From the NCBI RefSeq assembly GCF_024294905.1, contig NZ_JANCOC010000005.1, positions 1 to 64,000 of the forward strand: a stretch of DNA of 64,000 nt, read 5' to 3'. This document shows, in pieces, positions 1-7,430 of the stretch. Both the position numbers and the translations under genes were made by a program. The stretch is from Rothia gullae (lineage in GTDB: Bacteria; Actinomycetota; Actinomycetes; Actinomycetales; Micrococcaceae). Below the pieces are notes generated by a model. The model saw only the letters and a program-made list of their open reading frames with translations. It did no database searches and was not told where the DNA came from. Every line of letters starts with the position of its first letter. The stretch's first letter is position 1.

Positions 1-77
1 CCCCCCCCCCCCCCCCCCCGGGGCGGCCGCCCCCCCCCCCCCCCCCCCCCCCCCCCCGCCTCTAGCATGCCCCCCCG
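1..77. other. Poly-C tract with NotI-like site (probable assembly artefact)
   Basis: Almost pure C with GGGGCGGCCGC embedded at about 20-30 and a GCATGC at 65-70, ending in a further C7. Composition is unlike the AT-richer DNA that follows immediately. It sits exactly at the window edge, which fits linker, vector or homopolymer base-calling noise at a contig end. No coding or regulatory role is supported. Confidence 0.7.
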
Positions 78-383
78 TATTAAATTTTCAAGCGAAAAAC
101 GCACACACTCTTCCATAAACTCACTTTGACATGCAGTGTTCAACCAGTATTTGAACTTTTATTCGCACACATTTCTCCCCTAAATTCCCCTGATACATCT
201 TCCATCAACAACCTTCAGACGATATTTTTCTCAAATTAGGGAGAAAAAACCAACATTAAGTTTTTAAGAACCACCAATTCCCACTATCTAACCAACGTAT
301 TTCTCCACGTACGTGCCTTTAAACACCTAAGAAAACCTTCAGGTAAAAATCACTCAAAGAGGTACAGCTTTCCTCCACACGCC
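78..383. other. AT-rich stretch without a recognised gene
   Basis: About 300 bases clearly richer in A+T than the flanking gene. There is an isolated TTGACA at 126-131 and a small dyad TTCAA...TTGAA at about 140-155, but no well-spaced -10 box and no credible reading frame. Its only sure neighbour is the helicase gene, whose terminator follows. Confidence 0.4.
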
Positions 384-422
384 AAAAGCCCCGCAAGCGC
401 ATACACACCCGCGGGGCTTTTT
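384..422 (-). terminator. Rho-independent terminator of the helicase gene
   Basis: AAAAGCCCCGC (384-394) pairs with GCGGGGCTTTTT (411-422). Read on the minus strand the stem is followed by a T run. It lies 18 bases beyond the stop codon of the helicase gene and could work in both directions. Confidence 0.8.
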
Positions 423-440
423 CTACATTCTATCCACGTT

Positions 441-2228
441 CTAGCGTCGGCCCACGAACCAATCCGATAGCTTATCGATACGCGCCTGAATCTGCTCAGC
501 AGAAGCCTGCGCAACCGCCGGGCCGCCACAAATCTTACGCAGCTCATTGTGAATTACGCCGTGCGGCTGACCCGAACGAATCGACCACGCCGCCACGTTC
601 TTCGCCAGCTTATTGCGAAGCTCCTTCAATCGGCGGTGATCCACCACCGAAGGTGCCGCAGTCGCTGGGCGGCGCGCCGCATGCTCACGCTGATGCGCTC
701 GCAACAGCGTACCGACCTGTTCAGCATCCAGCAGGCCCGGAATACCCAGGAAGTCCTGCTCCTCCTCACTACCCACGGCAAGGTTGCCGGAGGCGAACTC
801 CGCACCATCAAAAAGCACACCGTGGAAGGACGCTTCGGAGCCGAGTGCCTCGAATTTTCCGCGTGCCAGCTGCTCGGAGGCGCGTTCCTCGCGGTTTGCT
901 TCTTCGAGCAGGTGGTCGTCCAGGCCTTCAACCATGGGGTCGATTTCTACGGGTGCGCCGCGGTCGAGAGCGTGGTCGCGTTCTACTTCCATATCATTGG
1001 CGAGCATCATCAGCTGCGGCACCGACGGTAGGAACACGGAGGCGGTTTCGCCGCGCTTGCGGGCACGCACGAAACGGCCAATCGCCTGGGCGAAGAATAG
1101 CGGGGTACTGGTGCTGGTGGCGTACACGCCCACGGCGAGACGGGGCACGTCCACACCTTCGGACACCATGCGCACGGCGACCATCCAGCGCTGCATGCCT
1201 TCACGGAATTCGTCGATTTTTGCGGAGGCTTCACGGTCGTCAGAGAGGATCACGGCGGGGTATTCGCCAGTGATTTTCTGAAGCTGCTCTGCGTAGGCTT
1301 TAGCATCCGCGTGGTCAGTGGCGATGACGAGCGCACCGGCGTCGGGTACGGTGCGGCGCACCTCGGTCAGGCGCTTATCGGCCGCCGCGAGCACGGTCGG
1401 GATCCATTCGCCGTTGGGGTCGAGGGCGGTTCGCCACGCCTGGGAGGTGATGTCCTTGGTGAAGCCTTCGCCGAGGTTTGCCGCCATTTCCTCACCGGCG
1501 GAGGTGCGCCAACGCATCTGGCCCGAGTACGCCATGAAGATGACCGGGCGCACCACGTGGTCCTTCAGCGCGGGGCCGTAACCGTAGGAGTAGTCTGCTT
1601 TGGAACGGCGGATACCGTCGTTGTCGACCTCGTAGGTGACGAACGGAATTGGGGAGGTGTCCGAACGGAACGGGGTACCCGTGAGCGCCACGCGGCGGGT
1701 CGCGTCGTCGAACGCTTCACGCAGGCCGTCACCCCAGGAAAGGGAATCACCGGCGTGGTGAATCTCGTCAAAGATTACGAGGGTTTTCGTTTCCTCGGTG
1801 TTGCGGGCGTGTAGCTGCGGCTTATTCGCCACCTGCGCGTAGGTCAGCGCCACACCCTTGTAGTGGCGGCTGATGGTCACATCCGCGTTCTTGAAGTTCG
1901 GGTCAATGGGAATACCGACTTTCGCGGCGGCGTCAGCCCACTGCTTTTTCAGGTGGTCGGTGGGCGCCACAACGATGAGCTGGCGGACCGTGCCGCGGTT
2001 GAATAGTTCCTTGGCGAGGGTCAGCGCAAACGTGGTTTTACCCGCGCCGGGGGTTGCCACAGCCATGAAGTCGCGGGGGTTGGTTTCGAAGTACTTCTGC
2101 ATAGCTTCTGCCTGCCAGGCACGCAGGCTAACGGAAGTACCCCAGGGGGCCCGGTCGGGATATGCCGGGGAGAGCTTCGGCTTCACCATACTGTCGAATA
2201 GTGTGGGTTCCTCTGCGGGTGCGCTCAT
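441..2228 (-). CDS. SF2 DEAD/DEAH-type helicase (COG1061/SSL2-like)
   Basis: A 595-residue superfamily 2 nucleic-acid helicase. Visible motifs in order: Walker A ATPGAGKTT (58-66), DEIHH Walker B (154-158), motif III-like LTGTPFRSD (182-190), motif V MVSEGVDVPR (354-363) and motif VI QAIGRFVRAR (381-390). The last ~200 residues are acidic then basic and match no domain I can name. The ATG is preceded by GAAGGAGAG, a strong ribosome site. Substrate is unknown; relatives are annotated as XPB/RAD25-like or restriction-type helicases, but no nuclease or methylase lies nearby, so a repair or RNA role is more likely than restriction (inference). The DUF3039 gene lies just upstream on the same strand, a pairing I recall from other actinobacteria. 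Confidence 0.9.
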   Translation of the reverse strand: MSAPAEEPTLFDSMVKPKLSPAYPDRAPWGTSVSLRAWQAEAMQKYFETNPRDFMAVATPGAGKTTFALTLAKELFNRGTVRQLIVVAPTDHLKKQWADAAAKVGIPIDPNFKNADVTISRHYKGVALTYAQVANKPQLHARNTEETKTLVIFDEIHHAGDSLSWGDGLREAFDDATRRVALTGTPFRSDTSPIPFVTYEVDNDGIRRSKADYSYGYGPALKDHVVRPVIFMAYSGQMRWRTSAGEEMAANLGEGFTKDITSQAWRTALDPNGEWIPTVLAAADKRLTEVRRTVPDAGALVIATDHADAKAYAEQLQKITGEYPAVILSDDREASAKIDEFREGMQRWMVAVRMVSEGVDVPRLAVGVYATSTSTPLFFAQAIGRFVRARKRGETASVFLPSVPQLMMLANDMEVERDHALDRGAPVEIDPMVEGLDDHLLEEANREERASEQLARGKFEALGSEASFHGVLFDGAEFASGNLAVGSEEEQDFLGIPGLLDAEQVGTLLRAHQREHAARRPATAAPSVVDHRRLKELRNKLAKNVAAWSIRSGQPHGVIHNELRKICGGPAVAQASAEQIQARIDKLSDWFVGRR

Positions 2229-2376
2229 TCTCTCCTTCTTCCTCGTCTACCTCTACTGATTCCTCTCGCCGACTCAGCGCAGGGGCGCTTCTCCCCCGTG
2301 TGGAGGTGGTGGGCGCTCTGGTGTTCCTAGTGCTCCGGTGTTCTTAGCGCTCTGACGGCCTGGGCACAGCGAGGTT

Positions 2377-2427
2377 AAATTCTAGCACCACATCCGCGGG
2401 TTGGGCCGGGCTGTGGTGCAAGAATTT
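2377..2427 (-). promoter_or_regulatory. Inverted repeat around a possible helicase promoter
   Basis: The 16-base arms at 2377-2392 and 2412-2427 are complementary with a single mismatch and are separated by 19 GC-rich bases. On the minus strand the proximal arm contains TAGAAT, a plausible -10 box, about 150 bases before the helicase start. The arrangement fits a regulator-binding dyad overlapping a promoter, although no good -35 box is visible. A transcribed hairpin is the alternative. Confidence 0.45.
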
Positions 2428-2489
2428 GGTGCTCGTCAGCATAGTCTCATGAGCGGTGTTGGGCCGTTGACTCTTGCTGCTGCGGCGTG

Positions 2490-2546
2490 TTATTTATTCT
2501 CGTATTTATTCAGGCGTATTGTCTGAGATGTGTTGTCTGAGGTGTG
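2490..2546. repeat. Two short degenerate tandem repeats after the DUF3039 gene
   Basis: TATTTATTCTCG/TATTTATTCAGG (2490-2513) and TTGTCTGAGATGTG/TTGTCTGAGGTGTG (2519-2546) are back-to-back duplications of 12 and 14 bases. They lie 15-70 bases beyond the DUF3039 stop codon. Confidence 0.75.
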
Positions 2547-2560
2547 TCGCCTGGCGCGTA

Positions 2561-2860
2561 TTATTCGCCGGAGCCGTTGTCGCCGTCGTTGCCGGGTGCG
2601 AGGCCTTCGTAGATTTCCTTGCACTGGGGGCAGACGGGGAACTTCTGCGGGTCGCGGCCGGGTACCCACATTTTGCCGCAGAGGGCGCGCACGGGTTCAC
2701 CGGTCAGCGCCGACTCAAGAATCTTTTCCTTGCGTACGTAGTGGGAGAAGCGCTCGTGGTCGCCGGGCTCAGAAAGCTGGGTTTCTTCGCGTTCGAGCAG
2801 TGCGGTGCCGCCTGCGGTTCCGGGGCCAAAGGGGTCTTCGATGCCTTCAATCGAGCTCAT
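2561..2860 (-). CDS. DUF3039 family small zinc-motif protein
   Basis: A 99-residue protein starting at MSSIEG, chosen because AAGGAG lies just upstream; an upstream GTG would add 45 unlikely residues. The C-terminal half has the family signature: LCGKMWVPGRD, then FPVCPQCKEIYE, giving Cys...Cys-X2-Cys, with a histidine in the preceding DHERFSHY segment as a possible fourth zinc ligand. It is acidic and soluble with no signal peptide. The function of DUF3039 is not known to me. The SF2 helicase gene follows on the same strand about 330 bases downstream, so a nucleic-acid related role is a reasonable guess only. Confidence 0.85.
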   Translation of the reverse strand: MSSIEGIEDPFGPGTAGGTALLEREETQLSEPGDHERFSHYVRKEKILESALTGEPVRALCGKMWVPGRDPQKFPVCPQCKEIYEGLAPGNDGDNGSGE

Positions 2861-3092
2861 GTTTCTCCTTGATGATGAGGTGGGATACATAGGGTGAGGG
2901 GTGCCGCTGCATGGTTGGGTGATTGGCGCCTTCTCTATTTTAGTAGCAGTTGGAAGGTACTGAGCCCACGGGCGGTCAATATGGAGGCAGGCCACAGCTC
3001 AGCCATAGATTCTTAGGTATTGCGGTGAGCTTCTTTCCGCTAGAAGTTCGGGGCTAGAAAGTTCAGGGCTAGAAATTCGTGCGGCACAGAAA
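2861..3092. other. Region upstream of the DUF3039 gene
   Basis: Holds the DUF3039 ribosome site and three copies of a CTAGAAAGTTCAGGG-like unit at 3040-3078. No gene is seen, and no confident promoter. Confidence 0.5.
3040..3078. repeat. Three-copy degenerate 15-base tandem repeat
   Basis: CTAGAAGTTCGGGG (3040-3053), CTAGAAAGTTCAGGG (3054-3068) and a partial CTAGAAATTC (3069-3078) follow one another directly. Each carries a CTAG tetramer. The repeat lies just beyond the terminator of the ABC permease gene. Confidence 0.75.
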
Positions 3093-3133
3093 AGGGGTTC
3101 CGTGCCAGGCTTAGTACCTAACACGGAACCCTT
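3093..3133 (-). terminator. Terminator of the ABC exporter operon
   Basis: GGGTTCCGTG (3095-3104) pairs with CACGGAACCC (3122-3131) across a 17-base loop; on the minus strand the stem is followed by CCTTTT. It lies 40 bases after the permease stop codon. Confidence 0.75.
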
Positions 3134-3170
3134 CTCTTTTATTCCTGATGTGCTGGAGCTTCGACTCTTG

Positions 3171-4847
3171 TTAGTTCGCCTGGAAGCGTGCCACACGCTC
3201 CAGCATCTTGGAGCTGACTTTGTCGTAGCGGTGGCCGCCCCACACCACGCCGCCCACGAGCACTGCGGCACCAATCAGCAGCTGAATCAAGCCACCGTAG
3301 ACGAGGGTCAGCATATCCTGCGTGCCAAAAATGTACACGACAACAGAGATACCGCCGGGCAGCGCGCTGAGCATCACCAAAACTATAGAGAGCATCAGCA
3401 GCAGTTGCTTAGCGAAGCCGTCAGTGTTCTTCGGGTTCTTGAACGGGTTAGCCCCGGGAGGCGCCACGGGCGGACTGATGAAGGTATCCATCACGCATCC
3501 CATGCCAGCCGCCGCGGCGAACACGCCCAGCTGGTGCATCAGCACGATGGGGGCGAGTTCCAGGTGTCCGTTTGCTACGCAGGCGACGAACACCATCACC
3601 ACCACAACCGGAACCGTCAAGATGCTGTAGCCCCAGAGCCTGCCGATGCGGTCGTCAATACCGCGCAGCGGGGAGAGCACGTGCAGGCTGAACGCGGTGT
3701 TGTCGTAGGAGACGAGGTAGCACATGTAGTAGCCGGTGAAGATGGTGCAGAAGTACATCCAGAATCCGAAAAGCTGCATGACGCCGCTATTGATAATCTG
3801 GTTGGCTTCAGCCGCGTTACCGCCGTTGAAATTGACCCGACTTTCGAAGGAGCCTACAGAGCTCAGGAACAGCGGCATGGCCACTGTCAGAATCAGGTAA
3901 AGCATTGCGGTGCTGACGGTCAGCATCTGCAGACGGTTGTCTTTCAGGATTGAGTGCAGGGTTCGTGCCGCTACGGCGCCTCGCGGGGTCGCGGGGAAGC
4001 GAGCGAACAGGCCCAAATCACCTGCGGCGACTTCAGCTGCGCTCGCGTGGTGGGCGCTACCGCCCACATTCGCCATGGAGCGTGCGAGGTTCTTACCCCA
4101 CAGCCACCAGCCGCCAACCAGGTAGACGAGGGTCAGAGCCAGGCAGCCAAGGGCGGCACCCATATTGCCGGTCGCTATAAAGTAGGGCACGGCGAACGCG
4201 GACCCGAAGGGGGTCACGCCCAGCCACGGCAGGTAGGGTAGCACTTCTTCCCAATGATTGGTCAGGTAAATCATTGTTCCACCGAAGATGAAGCCTGCGC
4301 TCATCATCAGTAGCGCGGCAACGATCATCAGGGTGTTGGCGATGCGCGGGTTATCGTTCAGAACCATGCCCAGGCGGTTGGCGAGACGCGCCCACACCAT
4401 GAGGTTCGCGAGGCCGAGCACGCAGCAGATGAGGTACACGACCAGCGCGAGCGGCTGCGATATAAACGCGATAGCACCCAGCAGCACGGCAATGATGCTG
4501 GCGATGCCGGGAATACCCACGAACCCGCCGAGGAACTGCCCCTTCTGCAGGGTGGAGGGCTTGATGGGGAAGAGCACGAATCGGCTCTCATCCAGGGTGC
4601 CGTCCAGTCCGCTGAAGAAGATAGGGACGATAGCCCAGGCGAGCGCCACAACGGTGCCCACAAGAAGGGTTCCGAGCTGACCGTATTCAGGGACCTTCGA
4701 ATTAGCAATCACGTATGTGGAGCCGAGGCCGAAGAGCATACCGCCCGCGTAGAGCGCCGCAAAAATCAGGCCGATGAGCGCCCAGATACTACGGCGAAAG
4801 GAGGCGAGCACATACTGCCACTTTAGTGAGACGAGGTGCCCAACCAT
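3171..4847 (-). CDS. ABC transporter permease, about 12 TM segments
   Basis: A 558-residue polytopic membrane protein with around 12 hydrophobic segments, the first near residues 22-45 and the last near 515-540. No periplasmic-binding domain or fused ATPase is visible. It is the membrane partner of the ATPase encoded immediately upstream: its ATG lies 25 bases inside the end of that gene, with GGAAGGA as ribosome site, which suggests translational coupling. The pair resembles ABC-2 type exporters seen in many actinobacteria. The exported substrate cannot be read from sequence; antibiotics, lipids or peptides are all possible. Confidence 0.85.
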   Translation of the reverse strand: MVGHLVSLKWQYVLASFRRSIWALIGLIFAALYAGGMLFGLGSTYVIANSKVPEYGQLGTLLVGTVVALAWAIVPIFFSGLDGTLDESRFVLFPIKPSTLQKGQFLGGFVGIPGIASIIAVLLGAIAFISQPLALVVYLICCVLGLANLMVWARLANRLGMVLNDNPRIANTLMIVAALLMMSAGFIFGGTMIYLTNHWEEVLPYLPWLGVTPFGSAFAVPYFIATGNMGAALGCLALTLVYLVGGWWLWGKNLARSMANVGGSAHHASAAEVAAGDLGLFARFPATPRGAVAARTLHSILKDNRLQMLTVSTAMLYLILTVAMPLFLSSVGSFESRVNFNGGNAAEANQIINSGVMQLFGFWMYFCTIFTGYYMCYLVSYDNTAFSLHVLSPLRGIDDRIGRLWGYSILTVPVVVVMVFVACVANGHLELAPIVLMHQLGVFAAAAGMGCVMDTFISPPVAPPGANPFKNPKNTDGFAKQLLLMLSIVLVMLSALPGGISVVVYIFGTQDMLTLVYGGLIQLLIGAAVLVGGVVWGGHRYDKVSSKMLERVARFQAN

Positions 4848-5821
4848 GACAATCCTTCCGAGGAGGTGCGGCCGCCGACCAGCTGCACGAATCGTTCTTC
4901 AAGGCTCATACCGGCGCGGACTTCGTCGACGGTTCCGGCGGCAAGAATACGGCCGGAGTCCATGACGGCTACGTGGTCGCACAGGCGCTGGACAAGGTCC
5001 ATCACGTGCGAGGAGATAATGACAGTTCCGCCGGAAGCAACGAAGCCGCGCAGAATGTCCTGAATATTAGCGGCAGAAACCGGGTCGACCGCCTCGAAGG
5101 GCTCATCCAGAATCAGCACGGAGGGTGCGTGGACGAGCGCGGCGGCGAGCGCAATCTTCTTGGTCATACCGGCGGAGTAGTCGGCGACGGCACGACCCGC
5201 AGCCTCGGTCAGGTCCATTGCGGTGAGCAGGTCCTTGACGCGGGATGCGACGGTTTCCTTATCGATTCCGTGCAGGTAGCCGGAGTAGGTGATGAGCTGC
5301 TCGCCGGTGAGCTTGTCGAAGAGGTGCACGCCGTCAGGCAGCACGCCCAAGTGTGCCTTCGCTTTGAGCGGGTCGGTCCACATGTCGATGCCGCGCACGT
5401 ATGCGGTGCCTTCGCTGGGCATGAGCATGCCGGTGACCATGGAGATGGTGGTGGTTTTACCGGCGCCGTTGCGACCGACCAGTCCGTAGAACGATCCGGA
5501 GGGGATATCCAGGTTGATGCGGTCGACGGCGACCTTCTGACCGAATGCCTTAGTGAGGCCGCGGATTTCGATAGCGGGGCGAGCGCCAGCGGTCGGTGCG
5601 GCCTGCGGGGTGACGGGTAGCTGCGGTGCTACCGACGCGGGAACTACCGCTTCGGGAGCTGCAGGCTCAGGGTTTACAGCTTCCGGCGCCGCAGATTCGG
5701 GGACTATAGCTTGAGGTACTGCCGCGGCGGGTGCTTCCTCTACTGCGGTCTCTTGTACCGGGTTCTGCTCTGAATCTGGCCCATGCGAATCGGGGGTCTG
5801 AGAAAAATGACTAGTGTTCAT
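4823..5821 (-). CDS. ABC transporter ATP-binding protein with Pro/Ala/Glu-rich N-terminus
   Basis: A 332-residue protein in two parts. Residues 1-85 are low complexity, with repeats of the type EPAAPEAV. From about residue 86 follows a complete ABC ATPase: Walker A GRNGAGKTT, a signature loop in the variant form YSAGMTKK rather than LSGGQ, Walker B VLILDEPFEAVD and the H-loop ISSHVMD. It energises the overlapping downstream permease. Alternative starts nearer the ATPase exist in principle, but the first ATG has AGGGTGAAAAT before it. The N-terminal tail is probably disordered; its role is unknown. Confidence 0.9.
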   Translation of the reverse strand: MNTSHFSQTPDSHGPDSEQNPVQETAVEEAPAAAVPQAIVPESAAPEAVNPEPAAPEAVVPASVAPQLPVTPQAAPTAGARPAIEIRGLTKAFGQKVAVDRINLDIPSGSFYGLVGRNGAGKTTTISMVTGMLMPSEGTAYVRGIDMWTDPLKAKAHLGVLPDGVHLFDKLTGEQLITYSGYLHGIDKETVASRVKDLLTAMDLTEAAGRAVADYSAGMTKKIALAAALVHAPSVLILDEPFEAVDPVSAANIQDILRGFVASGGTVIISSHVMDLVQRLCDHVAVMDSGRILAAGTVDEVRAGMSLEERFVQLVGGRTSSEGLSWLGTSSH

Positions 5822-6139
5822 ATTTTCACCCTACCACCCCCCCATGAGGTCTAGCAGGTTTGGTGATGAAACCTGCATTATTAAGTACTCACAACGCATA
5901 TTATGGACATTCCGGAGTGCTATAGATACCATCCAGCCGCACTATCAGACAGGTTGAGTCGATAAGCCCCCCCACCCTCAAAACCGCCAAAGACCGCAAA
6001 TGCAGAACGGGCTACCGCCTAGCCCACAGCCCGAGTGCAGGGGTAGACGATAGCCCGTCCGTATTCAACGTTTCAGCCGCCTAGATTAGCCAGAGCAAGC
6101 TAGACCGGCTCATGACGTTTCCCGGGTGACAGCTATTTT
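5822..6139. other. Intergenic region between ABC operon and CnoX-like gene
   Basis: Contains the leader of the ABC operon with a C7 tract (5837-5843) and the dyad at 5854-5876. Nearer the CnoX-like gene, ACGGGCTA (about 6006-6013) and TAGCCCGT (about 6052-6059) could form a stem with a long structured loop, possibly a weak terminator for that gene. No reading frame is supported. Confidence 0.5.
5854..5876 (-). promoter_or_regulatory. Perfect 8+8 dyad in the ABC operon leader
   Basis: GCAGGTTT (5854-5861) and AAACCTGC (5869-5876) are perfect inverted copies around a 7-base spacer, 33-55 bases before the ATPase start codon. The size fits a TetR- or GntR-type operator, or a short RNA hairpin in the leader. 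No regulator gene adjoins it. Confidence 0.45.
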
Positions 6140-7138
6140 TTAGAACAGCGCCATGGTCAGCGCCGCACGCGCCTTGATGGTGCGCGGGTCAGATGCACCC
6201 ACCACGTCGAAGAGCTGCACGAGGCGCTCACGCACCCGCACCTTATCGTCGGGACCTACCGCGCTGAACAGGCGCAGCAGACGGTTGTACGCGTCCTCCA
6301 CGTGGCCGCCCACCAGGTCCAGGTCGGCTACGTTGAACGCAGCGTCAATGTTCATGGGATCTGCCGCAGCCGCCGCACGTTCGGTTGCCAGGTCCAGGTC
6401 CTTCACGCGGGCGAGCAGATCAACCTGTTCCAGGCCGAGCTTCGCTTCCTTATCGCCGGGGTTCTCGGTGATTGCCTTGCGGTATGCGGCGCGGGCACCC
6501 TCCAGGTCGCCGCGGTCGAGGGCGGCGACGGCTTCTGCGTGCAGGGGCGGCAGGGGCTTTTCGTCGTCGGGAACGACCGGGTCGAAGCCGCCGGGTAGCT
6601 GGTACTGTGCCGCGAGCTGCAGAACCTGGGAGAGCACATCGCCGAGGTCTTCTGCGCTGACCGGGCCGGTGTAAATCGGCGCGGGGCGGCCCGCCAGAAC
6701 GGCAACGCCCGCGGGCACGCCGCTCACGCCGAATGCCTGGGCAGCTTCGGGAAGTTTGGTGACGTCCACGGCGGCGCAAATCATGCTACCTGCAGCGGAG
6801 TCGACGAGCTTCTGCACGCCTTCGAGCATCTGCAGGGAGGAGGGCGAGTGCGGCGCGTAGAGCGCAAAAATCACGGCACCCTGACTGGAGAGCTGCACGA
6901 ACTTCTGGAACTCTTCGGGGGTATTGACCTCGTAGCGCCAGGTGGGAGCGGAGGGGGTCTGTTCGCCACCCTGTTCGCCAGCAGACTGTGCCGCGTTGGG
7001 GTTCAGTTCCATGGCGTTGCGTACGGAGGCGGGAATCTCCTGCGCTGCATCGTTCTGCGCTGCCCCACCCTGCGCGACGTTACCCTGTGCCGCGTTCTGG
7101 GATGCGCCGCGGTCTGCCGGATCAAAAATAATGCTCAT
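6140..7138 (-). CDS. CnoX/YbbN-like thioredoxin-fold TPR protein without active-site cysteines
   Basis: A 332-residue cytoplasmic protein. Residues 1-65 are low complexity (Ala/Gln/Asn). Residues 66-180 look like a thioredoxin fold, with YAPHSPSSL (94-102) where an active thioredoxin has WAxWCGPC and the cis-proline loop GVSGVPAGV at about 137-145. From about 196 to the end helical TPR-like repeats follow. This is the architecture of YbbN/CnoX, a holdase that works with chaperonin in E. coli (family knowledge). Both redox cysteines are replaced, by histidine/serine-type residues, so a chaperone or adaptor role is more likely than thiol chemistry. AAAGGAG precedes the ATG. Confidence 0.85.
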   Translation of the reverse strand: MSIIFDPADRGASQNAAQGNVAQGGAAQNDAAQEIPASVRNAMELNPNAAQSAGEQGGEQTPSAPTWRYEVNTPEEFQKFVQLSSQGAVIFALYAPHSPSSLQMLEGVQKLVDSAAGSMICAAVDVTKLPEAAQAFGVSGVPAGVAVLAGRPAPIYTGPVSAEDLGDVLSQVLQLAAQYQLPGGFDPVVPDDEKPLPPLHAEAVAALDRGDLEGARAAYRKAITENPGDKEAKLGLEQVDLLARVKDLDLATERAAAAADPMNIDAAFNVADLDLVGGHVEDAYNRLLRLFSAVGPDDKVRVRERLVQLFDVVGASDPRTIKARAALTMALF

Positions 7139-7430
7139 CCTGGGCTCCTTTACGTTCTGTATCTATTGTTGCGTGCGGGCTAGATCCTTCACGCGTTCCT
7201 TCCTCTATTATCTCCACAACGCGCCGTTGCGAGCGCCCGTTCTCTGTTGCCTACGCTCTGAGCTCATGCCGGGGTAGCGTTTGGGCTATTGCCCGAAACC
7301 ACCCCGCAGATGCCTCTCCCACATGAGCTCCCCTGCCCTGAGATTCACCGTTGATGCCGTAACACAGTAAACCAGCCGGTAGAATGGCACAGTAAAGAAA
7401 AATACCCGGAATGATCCGGAAAGGAAGAGC
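7139..7430. other. Divergent intergenic region with possible promoters
   Basis: Lies between two genes transcribed away from each other. On the plus strand TAGAAT at 7380-7385 is a plausible -10 box about 45 bases before the membrane protein gene, and TTGATG at 7351-7356 is too far for a standard -35. No gene is visible. Confidence 0.4.

Larger units (their letters stand above)
2229..2560. other. Intergenic region upstream of the helicase
   Basis: 332 bases between the helicase start and the DUF3039 stop. It contains the inverted repeat at 2377-2427 and two degenerate tandem repeats at 2490-2546, both listed separately. No credible small gene is seen. Confidence 0.6.

Noticed and set aside
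441..2860. Helicase plus DUF3039 as a restriction or defence system
   Set aside because: There is no methylase, nuclease or other defence domain near, and the pair appears to be a housekeeping arrangement in actinobacteria.
2999..3274. 91-codon minus-strand open frame near 3.1 kb
   Set aside because: It overlaps the 3' end of the permease and its terminator, and its tail is encoded by the tandem repeat.
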